This document shows positions 54,052-62,381 of a stretch of DNA of 64,000 bases, piece by piece. How positions within the stretch are numbered: position 1 is the stretch's first letter; every line of letters starts with the position of its first letter. Below the pieces are notes generated by a model. The model ran no database searches. It was not told the DNA's origin and worked only from the letters and a program-made list of their open reading frames with translations. The translations under genes and the position numbers were made by a program. This DNA is from Cellulosilyticum lentocellum DSM 5427. GTDB taxonomy: Bacteria; Bacillota; Clostridia; Lachnospirales; Cellulosilyticaceae. The DNA is taken from positions 3,307,001-3,371,000 of the forward strand of contig NC_015275.1 in assembly GCF_000178835.2 (NCBI RefSeq), written 5' to 3'.

Positions 54052-55863
54052 CTAGTTTTCTAATTTGTATTTTACCTCTAAGTCAAATTGATACTGTTCT
54101 ATAGGCTGTAACAGTTGAAGCTTTTCTAATTGTATATTACTTCCTGTGATATAAGCGAGTTGATTCTCATTTCCTTTTAAAATAACTAGGAGTTCTGATT
54201 CCGTATAAAAACTACACCTCTTTCCTTCTTTGTAGATACTTCCTCCTATGACTAAAGTCCCCTGCTTCATACGCCCCGCTTTTTCATAACCTGTTTTAAT
54301 CTCTAAATTACCCTCTACTTCTAATCTACTTTTTGAACCCTCCATACTTAAAGTAGCATTAGGTTCAATGATTAGATTTTCTCCTATCTTTAGATAAGTA
54401 TCTATACAAGTAAGTGTACCTATCCGCTGAATATAATTTTCTTTAACCTCTATTTGCTTATTGACTAAAGTAACGCTTGTGTCTGCTATTAAATCACCTT
54501 GAATCACAACTGGCTTATGCAATGCGATGTTATCAATTCTTAAATCACCTTGCCATATCCCATTTTCTAATAATACATTTTCAATTATCTTTAGATTTTT
54601 GCCATCACGAATTTTGGGGGTAACAACTGCTTTCAAATTTTGTACGCTAACAATTTGATTTGTATCAAAATAAAGTTCTCTCTCTGCATCACCTTCTATA
54701 ACAAGCCACTCAATACGGTTAATCGTATCAGGACAATTCACACTGATACATTGATTATCTTCACCCGCTAAAACGAGTATAAAGTCATTTCTCTTCGTAT
54801 AGCTTCCTAATAAACTAGTACACTGAATAAAGTCTCCCTTTATAATAAGTGTTCCTGCCTTCATTTGATCTGTTTGAGTTGCTTGTGTATCTATATAAAC
54901 ATCTCTACCTACCTCCATTATGCCGCTTCTATGCTTCATTATTAATTGTCCCTCACCCGTCTTTCCATCTACCCCTTTTAATAAATAATCACCTTCAATT
55001 CTCAAGTTGCCATCTGAAATTTTTAACTGCCCACCCCTATGATAAACACTACCTTCTACATGCAAGGTATGTCCCTCTAAATTGACTATACCATTTAAAA
55101 GATATAAGTCTCCCTTAATGTAAACATCCTCTATTAACTTCCAATCGCTTGTAACTTCTCGCTTAGCTACCTCTTCTTCCTTAATTGTTTCTTCTGCTGG
55201 TGGTGCCTCCTCATCCTTTGGTTTTTCTGATTCGATTGGTGATTCTTCTTGTGTATTACCTTGTTCTTCTGTTGATTCCTCTCCTTCCTCACCCTTCGTT
55301 TCTTCTTGTTCATTTGTTTTTTCTTCTTGCATATTGTCTACTTCTTTAGGTGACTCTATACCTTCTTCATCATTTGGTTCTTCTGATTCAGTTGGTGTTT
55401 CTTCTTGTGTATTACCTTCTTGTGTTGGTTCCTCTTCTTCCTCACCCTTCGTTTCTTCTTGTTCATTTGTTTTTTCTTCTTGCATATTGTCTACTTCTTT
55501 CGGTGACTCTACACCTTCTTCATCGTTTGGTTCTTCTGATTCAGTTGGTGTTTCTTCTTGTGTATTACCTTGTTCTTCTCTTGGTTCCTCTACTTCCTCA
55601 CCCTTCGTTTCTTCTTGTTCATTTGTTTTTTCTTCTTGAATATCCCCTGGGTTCTCTGTTGATACAACTTCTTCTATATAAGTTTTTACTGGCTCTTTTT
55701 TAGCTTGTAGCTCATGCCAATCTCTTATGTCTATTATCTTACTTTTAGTATACGACTTAGCTTCTTTTAAGATGTTTGATTGAGTATAGTTTATTTTCAG
55801 ACTAGGTAAAGGTAAGGTTGTTATTACTATTAATGCTATTTTAGCAACTACAACTGAAATCAC
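54052..55863 (-). CDS. Secreted repeat protein: Glu-rich linker and beta-helix-like domain
   Basis: The 603-residue protein begins at GTG with a short hydrophobic stretch (about 1-21), possibly a signal peptide or anchor. Residues 75-221 are nearly three copies of a 51-52-residue acidic repeat (with EEKTNEQEETKGEE and TQEETPTESEEPNDEE). Residues 240-603 are short strands of the type LEVEGNLEIK and GTLIIKGDF, as in clostridial surface proteins thought to form a beta-helix. No anchor motif is seen at the C-terminus. Likely a surface or matrix protein. Confidence 0.7.
   Translation of the reverse strand: MISVVVAKIALIVITTLPLPSLKINYTQSNILKEAKSYTKSKIIDIRDWHELQAKKEPVKTYIEEVVSTENPGDIQEEKTNEQEETKGEEVEEPREEQGNTQEETPTESEEPNDEEGVESPKEVDNMQEEKTNEQEETKGEEEEEPTQEGNTQEETPTESEEPNDEEGIESPKEVDNMQEEKTNEQEETKGEEGEESTEEQGNTQEESPIESEKPKDEEAPPAEETIKEEEVAKREVTSDWKLIEDVYIKGDLYLLNGIVNLEGHTLHVEGSVYHRGGQLKISDGNLRIEGDYLLKGVDGKTGEGQLIMKHRSGIMEVGRDVYIDTQATQTDQMKAGTLIIKGDFIQCTSLLGSYTKRNDFILVLAGEDNQCISVNCPDTINRIEWLVIEGDAERELYFDTNQIVSVQNLKAVVTPKIRDGKNLKIIENVLLENGIWQGDLRIDNIALHKPVVIQGDLIADTSVTLVNKQIEVKENYIQRIGTLTCIDTYLKIGENLIIEPNATLSMEGSKSRLEVEGNLEIKTGYEKAGRMKQGTLVIGGSIYKEGKRCSFYTESELLVILKGNENQLAYITGSNIQLEKLQLLQPIEQYQFDLEVKYKLEN
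55201..55641 (-). repeat. Tandem repeat of 153-156 bp within the gene at 54052
   Basis: Two full and one partial copies encode the acidic 51-52-residue unit (residues 75-126, 127-177, 178-221). Copies 1 and 2 differ by few residues, so the repeat is young and could vary in number between strains. Open frames on the opposite strand here are only a reflection of the repeat. Confidence 0.85.
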
Positions 55864-55946
55864 GGTTTCACTTCCCTTATAAATATTAAATTTTTTATCT
55901 CATTTAATTATTCCAAATAAACCAAACTATTAAACATGTAAAAATA

Positions 55947-55976
55947 AAAAAGATGCCCTTTAAAGAACATCTTTTT
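55947..55976 (-). terminator. Terminator after the gene at 56008
   Basis: AAAAAGATG pairs with CATCTTTTT (9 bp) around a 12-base loop, with T-rich flanks on the minus strand. Confidence 0.75.
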
Positions 55977-56007
55977 CATATTTTCTCATGATCTTAAATT
56001 TATTATT

Positions 56008-56322
56008 CTAATCAATAGCTTCTACTCTTACAATAAAATGGCCAGTGACATTTTTTACTTCTGATATATATAGGTTTCTATAAGCATAATACGGGGTAAT
56101 CGTACCATTTTGGATATTCTCAAATCTTAGATCATCCTCTTTGTACGTATGATGTTCTTTTACATTAAACCTAATTTCTGTGTCAGTATCCGTTTTCGTA
56201 ATGATATGCCAAAGTAATTTATCTTTATGCGGTAACTGATTAACACAAAAATTATTGCTATGACGACTTTCTTCACCTTGGAATGTCATTGGCTGGCAAG
56301 CAACTGTAGCAGCTTCACCCAT
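56008..56322 (-). CDS. Hypothetical small protein
   Basis: The 104-residue protein has no signal or membrane helix. Its composition (several His, Asn and Tyr, a mostly beta second half) could fit a spore-coat or exosporium-type protein, but I recognise no family. GAGGTGG lies six bases before the ATG at 56322; an ATG at 56340 would precede that site. Confidence 0.55.
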   Translation of the reverse strand: MGEAATVACQPMTFQGEESRHSNNFCVNQLPHKDKLLWHIITKTDTDTEIRFNVKEHHTYKEDDLRFENIQNGTITPYYAYRNLYISEVKNVTGHFIVRVEAID

Positions 56323-56524
56323 ATAACCACCTCTTCTCATCTATTTATTAATCATATTACACAAATTATTATATCATATTTTCTGTAACTTTTGAATATA
56401 TGGATAATGTTTTTTTGTATTTTTATGTTTTCTTCTAATTATCATTTTCCCTTCACTTAATCATCACATTAAACCTTTATGATGTAATCCTAGATACTTA
56501 AGTTATCTATTTTTAACCCCATAT

Positions 56525-56555
56525 AAAGGCCTTCCAACTCCCCTGGAAGGCCTTT
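56525..56555 (-). terminator. Terminator after yaaA
   Basis: AAAGGCCTTCCA pairs with TGGAAGGCCTTT (12 bp) around a 7-base loop just downstream of the minus-strand gene ending at 56577. Confidence 0.85.
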
Positions 56556-56576
56556 TCCCTTTTTATCTTTTTCATT

Positions 56577-57350
56577 TTATTTATTTCTTGTAAATACTAA
56601 ATGTTTCTCTGTAGATAGTGATTTATTCCAGCTATATCCAGATTCTGAAAACCGCTTTAACTCCTCTACTTCTTCTATTTTATTTTCACAAATAAAGCGT
56701 AACATTTGACCTCTAGCTTTTTTAGCATACATACCTACTACTCTATAATTTTCTCCACTAGCTTCTTTAAAGCTCATTTGAATAACTGGATATTGTTTAC
56801 TAATTGCTTTTAAGTCTAATACTTTACTATATTCTTCTGAAGCTAAATTGACCAAAAAGCCTTTTTCTTTTTGTCTTTCCAGCTGAGCTAAGACATATTT
56901 TGTTAAATCGTCTTTCCAAAACTCATATAAATTCTTCTTCTCTCCTACTGAAAGTATTGTCCCCATTTCTAGTCGATAGGCTTGTATCCTATCTAAAGGC
57001 TTAATTAAACCATACAAACCCGATAAAATGCCCATATGATTTTGCATAAAGCTTATAGCTTCATGATCTAAGCTTTCTACTTGGAGGGCTTTATAAACCT
57101 CACCATAAAAAGCATAGATAGCTTCATAGCTGTCTTGGCTTGGATTAAAAAATGCTTTATATCTGGCTTCATTTACTTCTGCTAAAGCCTCTGACATTTT
57201 CATGAGCTGCTTTAAGTCCTCTACGGTATATTGTGAAAGCTGCTTTACTAAAGTTCTAGTGGCCTCGTGAAAAGTGAGTGGTACATAAGGCTTATAAGAT
57301 GTATTCTCAGGTATTTTAAATGTTTTTGCTGGTGAAATAATAATATACAT
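56577..57350 (-). CDS. yaaA: YaaA peroxide-stress protein
   Basis: The 257-residue protein begins MYIIISPAKTF, the YaaA/DUF328 signature, and contains the conserved LSGLYGLIKPLDRIQAYRLEMG stretch (positions about 109-130). In E. coli YaaA limits free iron and protects DNA during peroxide stress. The neighbour on the other strand is a peroxiredoxin, a fitting link. ATG at 57350 lies five bases after AAGGAG; the upstream GTG at 57356 is too close. Confidence 0.93.
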   Translation of the reverse strand: MYIIISPAKTFKIPENTSYKPYVPLTFHEATRTLVKQLSQYTVEDLKQLMKMSEALAEVNEARYKAFFNPSQDSYEAIYAFYGEVYKALQVESLDHEAISFMQNHMGILSGLYGLIKPLDRIQAYRLEMGTILSVGEKKNLYEFWKDDLTKYVLAQLERQKEKGFLVNLASEEYSKVLDLKAISKQYPVIQMSFKEASGENYRVVGMYAKKARGQMLRFICENKIEEVEELKRFSESGYSWNKSLSTEKHLVFTRNK

Positions 57351-57461
57351 AGGCACTCCTTATACTTTTTCTTTTATTTTACACACGATTCTCTTTACAA
57401 ACAATACTTTTTATAGGATAATAATTATTAATTAGAACTTTATTACTAAGGAGGTTATATA

Positions 57462-57932
57462 ATGTCAGATGTGATTTTAACAGAAGGTATGGTTGCTCCT
57501 GATTTTACTTTAATGGGTTCGGACCAAAAGGAGCATCGTTTAAGTGATTATTTAGGTAAAAAAGTTATTTTGTATTTTTATCCTAAGGATAATACACCAG
57601 GTTGTTCCAGAGAAGCGGAAGCTTTTCGTGACCACTTTAATGCCTTTGCTGATGCAAATACTATTATTTTAGGTATAAGCCGTGACACCCTTGCTTCTCA
57701 TGATAAATTCATTGCTAAATACAATCTTCCTTTCGTGCTTCTTTCGGACAGCAATGAAGAGGTATGTAAACTTTATGATGTACTTAAAGAAAAAAATATG
57801 TATGGACGCATAAGTATGGGTATTGAAAGAAGTACTTTTATGATTGATGAAAAGGGAATTCTTACCAAAATTTATCGTAAAGTAAAGGTAGCAGGTCATG
57901 TGGAAGCTGTTGCTTGTGAGTTAGGACTATAA
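57462..57932 (+). CDS. bcp: Thioredoxin-dependent thiol peroxidase Bcp
   Basis: The 156-residue peroxiredoxin of the Bcp/PrxQ type has FYPKDNTPGCSREAEAFRD, with Cys48 as peroxidatic cysteine and Arg in the IERSTFMID strand. The usual resolving Cys five residues on is missing (Glu53), so Cys102 or an external thiol must resolve. It removes hydroperoxides in the cytosol. It diverges from yaaA with a 111-bp gap. Confidence 0.94.
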   Translation: MSDVILTEGMVAPDFTLMGSDQKEHRLSDYLGKKVILYFYPKDNTPGCSREAEAFRDHFNAFADANTIILGISRDTLASHDKFIAKYNLPFVLLSDSNEEVCKLYDVLKEKNMYGRISMGIERSTFMIDEKGILTKIYRKVKVAGHVEAVACELGL

Positions 57933-57934
57933 AT

Positions 57935-57962
57935 AAAAAGCCATGGGAATCCATGGCTTTTT
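57935..57962. terminator. Terminator after bcp
   Basis: AAAAAGCCATGG pairs with CCATGGCTTTTT (12 bp) around a GAAT loop. It lies between convergent genes and can act on both. Confidence 0.93.
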
Positions 57963-57983
57963 ATTATCTCTATTTTTTCTATA

Positions 57984-58574
57984 TTATTTTGCTGATTCAA
58001 ATTTTTGTACAATTTGATCTGCTTCTGGACTAATAACAAATAAGATCATATTATCTTTTTGTGCCGTTTTATAGTTCTCAACTAATTCAAGCTGTTCTGG
58101 TAAGTAACTTTTCCATTGATCTACTAAAGCTTTTTGTCTTTTTTCTATACCAGCCATTACTTTATCAGCATCTTTAGCATCCTTTAATTCAAATACAGCA
58201 ACCTCTGTTGCATGTACATTCATCATTGGCATTTGTACATAATAGCTGTTTAATAAGCTTGTATCAATACCATAAGTATCAGCAAACATAGTGCTATCCA
58301 TAGCCATTCCTGCTGGCATTTCAATACCATCAACTGCTACAAAATAAGTTTCTTGGGCTGGTGTTGGATCTGTTTCTCCTGTCACTTCTTCTCCTGCCAC
58401 TCCGCCTGTATTCTCATCTACCACTGGTGTTTCAGTTGGTGTAACTTCATCTACTGCTGGCGATTCAGTTGGCGTTACTGATGGTTGTTCTGTTTTTTGC
58501 CCACAACCTGTTAAAGCTGCACTTCCAATTACTAATGTCATGATTACTGCTAAAAGTTTTTTGTTTATTTTCAT
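57984..58574 (-). CDS. DUF4358-type lipoprotein
   Basis: The 196-residue protein has a lipoprotein signal ending in LTGCG (lipidation at Cys25), then a Thr/Pro/Glu-rich linker with two VTPTE(S/T)P-type repeats. A C-terminal domain of about 110 residues follows (PAGMAMDSTMFADTYGIDTS, then MAGIEKRQKALVDQWKSYLP), typical of DUF4358 in Clostridia. It sits on the outer face of the membrane; function is unknown. AGGAG supports ATG at 58574. Confidence 0.85.
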   Translation of the reverse strand: MKINKKLLAVIMTLVIGSAALTGCGQKTEQPSVTPTESPAVDEVTPTETPVVDENTGGVAGEEVTGETDPTPAQETYFVAVDGIEMPAGMAMDSTMFADTYGIDTSLLNSYYVQMPMMNVHATEVAVFELKDAKDADKVMAGIEKRQKALVDQWKSYLPEQLELVENYKTAQKDNMILFVISPEADQIVQKFESAK

Positions 58575-58672
58575 TTTTCTTTCTCCTAAAGTCAATTAAT
58601 AATCTGCTAAACTTAACTAGCCATTAGTTTAGACGTATCCTTTTCACTTTAGGTTCCCATAAATTTAATTTT

Positions 58673-59299
58673 TTATCCCTGAATAACCAAAAAGCTTTCT
58701 TCATTGTTTTTCTGACTGATAGGCACTACTACTTCATCTCCAATAATGCCACTTGCTTCAAAAATAAAAGCAGGATCGATAGCCTGTCCACCAATGTAGT
58801 ATTCAAAATGCAAATGTGGTGCACTACTGTCACCGGTGTTTCCTGTGAAACCAATAATATCACCAGCTTTTACATGATCACCTGCTTTTACCCCATAGGC
58901 ACTTAAATGCATATACCTTGCTTCTACACCATTGCCATAATCAATAAAAATCATATGTCCGCCGCCTTTAGTGACACCCTTTGAATCAGGTGCTGCTTTA
59001 GTCACTGTGCCATCAGCACTTGCAAAAATAGGGGTTCCTTCAGCTGCTCTAATATCTATTCCTTGATGAAAATAGCCAATCCTAGATTGATTAAAAGGTG
59101 CTAGTACCTCTCCTTTTTGTTGGAGAGGACTTACTAGAAAGCCCGGTATCTGTATATAATCTAACTTCATTTCACTTGTATCTCTATATACAGTTGTTTG
59201 GTCGTTAGTCACTACTGGTGTTATCTCTTCTGCTTGCACCACTGTACTACATACTAGAAGCATCAATAAAATACAACTTACTTTTTTAAACTGCTTCAT
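58673..59299 (-). CDS. M23-family peptidase (LytM/SpoIIQ type)
   Basis: The 208-residue secreted protein has a signal peptide (1-23) and an M23 domain with HQGIDIRAAEGTPIFA (first His and Asp), YMHLS and HLHFEYY zinc-binding motifs. All four expected metal or catalytic residues appear to be present, so it should be active on peptidoglycan cross-bridges. It lies upstream of the DUF4358 gene (about 100 bp) on the same strand. Confidence 0.9.
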   Translation of the reverse strand: MKQFKKVSCILLMLLVCSTVVQAEEITPVVTNDQTTVYRDTSEMKLDYIQIPGFLVSPLQQKGEVLAPFNQSRIGYFHQGIDIRAAEGTPIFASADGTVTKAAPDSKGVTKGGGHMIFIDYGNGVEARYMHLSAYGVKAGDHVKAGDIIGFTGNTGDSSAPHLHFEYYIGGQAIDPAFIFEASGIIGDEVVVPISQKNNEESFLVIQG

Positions 59300-59382
59300 G
59301 CTATAATTCCCCCTTTATTTCTACATAATTATACTATATCTTATATTTTTATATGAGTAAATATTTTGCAATGCAAAAAAAG

Positions 59383-59415
59383 AAGAATTTTAGAACTTAC
59401 TATTCTAAAATTCTT
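59383..59415 (-). terminator. Terminator after the symporter gene
   Basis: AAGAATTTTAGAA pairs with TTCTAAAATTCTT (13 bp) around a 7-base loop, then a run of seven T on the minus strand. Confidence 0.88.
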
Positions 59416-59454
59416 CCTTTTTAACTATTTCTATTTATCATTCTTTATATTCTT

Positions 59455-60849
59455 TTATTCATTCTTACCGAATATCTCTTTGTTTAATTTACCTTCTGTT
59501 TTTGCCACTGTAGTAGCACTAATAAGTGTCCCACTTACATTAACCATAGTACGTCCCATATCAATGATAGGGTCAACAGCAATAACCCCACCTACTAGTG
59601 GGAAATACGCACCCATTCCCATTCCTGATATAACCACAGATACCGCAATAGTAGCACTTCCTGGTAGACCAGCTATACCTAGGGAACTAATAGTGATAAT
59701 AATGACTAACATCACATAAAAACTAAAGTCCATTGGTGTACCTGTCATATTGGCTAACATCACTGTCATTAAAGCCGGATAAATACCAGCACAGCCATTC
59801 ATACCCATATTGGAGCCAAGACTTCCTACAAAGCTAGCCACTCCTTCATCCACTCCCACATTCTTATGAAGTGCTTCAATCGTTACAGGTAAAGTCCCTA
59901 AACTAGAGCGTGATGTAAAAGCAAGTACTAGCGGCTCTAATACATTCTTTGTATATTGAATAGGATTAAGACCATTCACTAGAGCTATTCCTAAATGAAT
60001 CACAAACATAATGGCTAAACTTAAATAAATAGCTACTATAAAGTGAAGTACTGAGCTTAGGGCTGCTACACCTCTTGCAGTAATTGTATTAGCTAAAAGT
60101 GCAATAACTGCATAAGGCATAAATTTAATAATCGTCATAGCTACACTTAAAATAATCTTGTAAAAGGCCTCTATCCATTTTACAAATGGCTCTATCACTT
60201 CCCCATGCTTTTTGCTCATCCTTCTAATAGCGATACCAATAAAAGCTGCAAAGATAACGACTGCAACAATATTAGCTTCTGCCATGGCTTTAACAGGATT
60301 AGCCGGAAGAAGTCCTCTAAAAGTTTCTACAATAGATGACATTTCACGTATTTCTGCGTCTTGGATAACCACAATATCTCCTGAACCTAATCCAAAGATT
60401 TGTCCTACAATAACACCAATAATAGCTGCAATAACAGTGGTTCCTAAAAGCATTCCTATAGTCTTGGCAGTGAGCTTCCCAATACCTTCTCCTTGCATAT
60501 TCATAATAACTCTCACAATAGATAAAAATACCAGTGGTACGACAAGCATCTTTAAAAGATCCATAAAACCATTCCCTACTAGCCCATACCAGCTAGATAC
60601 TTCACTTAACCACACAATATCTTTTGGTATCTCTGGAAATCCAGCTACCCATTGAATAATAAGTCCAAGTACAAGCCCAATTATTGTACTTATAATCATG
60701 CGAATAGAAAACTTAATTTTTCTTTTTTCCATTTGTCTAATACCAAAAAATAAAATGATTAATACACCAATAAATGCCACTGTTAGTGGATTACTTAACA
60801 ATAAAAACTGTGTCAAAAAAGTACTTTGTTCCATTTCTAGTTTCTCCAT
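59455..60849 (-). CDS. Dicarboxylate/amino acid:cation symporter, TcyP-like
   Basis: The 464-residue protein has about ten helices and the DAACS core: FMDLLKMLVVPLVFLSIVRVI, AFTSRSSLGTLPVTIEAL (serine-rich hairpin loop) and NMGMNGCAGIYPALMTVM. Sequence length and the helix-8 hairpin suit the cystine transporter TcyP more than a glutamate carrier, but substrate cannot be settled. ATG at 60849 has a weak site; the ATG at 60834 follows GGAG by nine bases. Confidence 0.88.
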   Translation of the reverse strand: MEKLEMEQSTFLTQFLLLSNPLTVAFIGVLIILFFGIRQMEKRKIKFSIRMIISTIIGLVLGLIIQWVAGFPEIPKDIVWLSEVSSWYGLVGNGFMDLLKMLVVPLVFLSIVRVIMNMQGEGIGKLTAKTIGMLLGTTVIAAIIGVIVGQIFGLGSGDIVVIQDAEIREMSSIVETFRGLLPANPVKAMAEANIVAVVIFAAFIGIAIRRMSKKHGEVIEPFVKWIEAFYKIILSVAMTIIKFMPYAVIALLANTITARGVAALSSVLHFIVAIYLSLAIMFVIHLGIALVNGLNPIQYTKNVLEPLVLAFTSRSSLGTLPVTIEALHKNVGVDEGVASFVGSLGSNMGMNGCAGIYPALMTVMLANMTGTPMDFSFYVMLVIIITISSLGIAGLPGSATIAVSVVISGMGMGAYFPLVGGVIAVDPIIDMGRTMVNVSGTLISATTVAKTEGKLNKEIFGKNE

Positions 60850-60965
60850 GTTGTCTCTGTTTTATTTATGTTTCACATATCCTTCTTTTATAACTTAAAC
60901 CTTAGTATAAGTCAATACCTCCCCGTTCATACTAACTTTAACATTTCTTTGGAAGGAAAATTGAT

Positions 60966-61382
60966 ATGAAAACTTTTTTTAAATATTTTACCCTATTTAG
61001 TCTAGGTGGACTCTTATATATGATGATTGAAATCCTTTTTAGTGGAAGTACTCACTGGACTATGGGCATTTTAGGAGGCCTTTGCTTCCTTCTAATTGGC
61101 CTTATTAATAGCACCTTTAGTTATGATTTTTCCTTAATTAAACAAATGGCCATGTCTGCCATTCTTATTACTGCCTTAGAATTTGTAGCTGGAGTCATTC
61201 TCAACTTAGGCCTACATCTTGCTATTTGGGATTATAGCCATCTTCCTTTTAACATATTAGGTCAAGTCTGCTTGCCCTTTAGCTTTATATGGTTCTTTTT
61301 ATCCTTGCCTGCTATTTTTCTAGATGATTTTATTCGCTGGCAGCTTTTTGGAGAAGGGAAACCTCATTATAAATTATTTTAA
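60966..61382 (+). CDS. Putative ABC-transporter type IV membrane protein
   Basis: The 138-residue protein has four helices and the family signature AIWDYSHLPFNILGQVCLPFS (in two pieces, about 94-113) followed by WFFLSLPAIFLDDFI. This matches the Firmicute family annotated as putative ABC-transporter type IV. No ATPase is nearby. Function is unknown. GGAAGG precedes the start. Confidence 0.8.
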   Translation: MKTFFKYFTLFSLGGLLYMMIEILFSGSTHWTMGILGGLCFLLIGLINSTFSYDFSLIKQMAMSAILITALEFVAGVILNLGLHLAIWDYSHLPFNILGQVCLPFSFIWFFLSLPAIFLDDFIRWQLFGEGKPHYKLF

Positions 61383-61510
61383 TTCTCGAATCTTATCATT
61401 TTTTTAAATATGTTGATATAAGATATTTAATATTATATAATATTGTATGACGTTAAATATCTTATTATTTTTATTAAGATTCTATTAAACAATGATGTAG
61501 AGGTACCTAA

Positions 61511-61705
61511 ATGCTCTTTTTTTATCTACTAATAGGGACATGCTCAACTGTAATAGTCATTAATGTTTTAATGTATTTCATTAATTGGTTATTACATTTT
61601 ATAGATTATAAATTAACCCGCAAGGCTTATTATATCTTATCCGCCTCTCTGATTCTTATAGGAGGCATCCTATTAAACACTTACATAATACATATCATAT
61701 TATAA
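61511..61705 (+). CDS. Small two-helix membrane protein
   Basis: The 64-residue protein has hydrophobic helices at about 1-27 and 41-62. GAGG lies seven bases before the ATG. It is 31 bp upstream of a coiled-coil protein gene on the same strand, possibly an operon with the VanW gene. Function is unknown. Confidence 0.6.
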   Translation: MLFFYLLIGTCSTVIVINVLMYFINWLLHFIDYKLTRKAYYILSASLILIGGILLNTYIIHIIL

Positions 61706-61736
61706 ATAAAATATTATAAGAGAAAGGGTCAACTAG

Positions 61737-62375
61737 ATGGGAAAAATGATGTCTATATTGGAAAAGTATAAATTTGTTGAAAAAGATACTTCCACTACCG
61801 ATGAAGAAGTTTCATCTTTCGCTACCTCTGAAGAAGCTGTAGAAGTAACGCCGGAAATTGAGACTGAAGAAACTATCAAAGTACAAGAAATAATAGAGGA
61901 GCCACCGACTATGCCAAACCCTATTTCTGAAGAAGATATCAAAAAAGCAGCTACTTATGACCGTCATTTAAGTATTAAAGAAATTTATACTCAATATGAC
62001 CTAGATACTGTTGCTGTTACAGATTCTGTTTACTTATTAGAAAACTTAATCAATGCTTTACCAGCAGAATTACCTGACTTTGTCAAGAAAACAACCGTCA
62101 ATAATATTATTAAAGCCTCAGCTATGAATATTGATAAACTATTAGATGATGGTCATACACGTTCAACTAAGTTAAAAGGGTTTATTGATGAATATACTAC
62201 TGCTAATCTTAATGATATTGAAAAGCTTAAACAAGAGATTGATCGCTTAAATGCCATCATTGCTGAGTATCATCAACAAGTCCGCTTAAAAGAAAAACTC
62301 ATTCAAGAAGAAACCACTTTAGTCGAAACTGAAGAAACTCGTATTCATAATATCTTAAATTTCTTCAAAAACTAG
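61737..62375 (+). CDS. Hypothetical acidic coiled-coil protein
   Basis: The 212-residue cytosolic protein has an acidic, disordered N-terminal third (STTDEEVSSFATSEEAVEV), a helical middle domain (about 65-140) and a C-terminal coiled coil (about 155-205, LNDIEKLKQEIDRLNAIIAE). A family is not recognised. It lies 6 bp upstream of the VanW gene, so the two are likely functionally linked at the envelope. Confidence 0.65.
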   Translation: MGKMMSILEKYKFVEKDTSTTDEEVSSFATSEEAVEVTPEIETEETIKVQEIIEEPPTMPNPISEEDIKKAATYDRHLSIKEIYTQYDLDTVAVTDSVYLLENLINALPAELPDFVKKTTVNNIIKASAMNIDKLLDDGHTRSTKLKGFIDEYTTANLNDIEKLKQEIDRLNAIIAEYHQQVRLKEKLIQEETTLVETEETRIHNILNFFKN

Positions 62376-62381
62376 CTGCCT

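Noticed and set aside
55334-55703. Long open frames on the plus strand opposite the Glu-rich repeats
   Set aside because: They are antisense reflections of the repeat (poly-Ser or poly-Leu translations), without ribosome binding sites.
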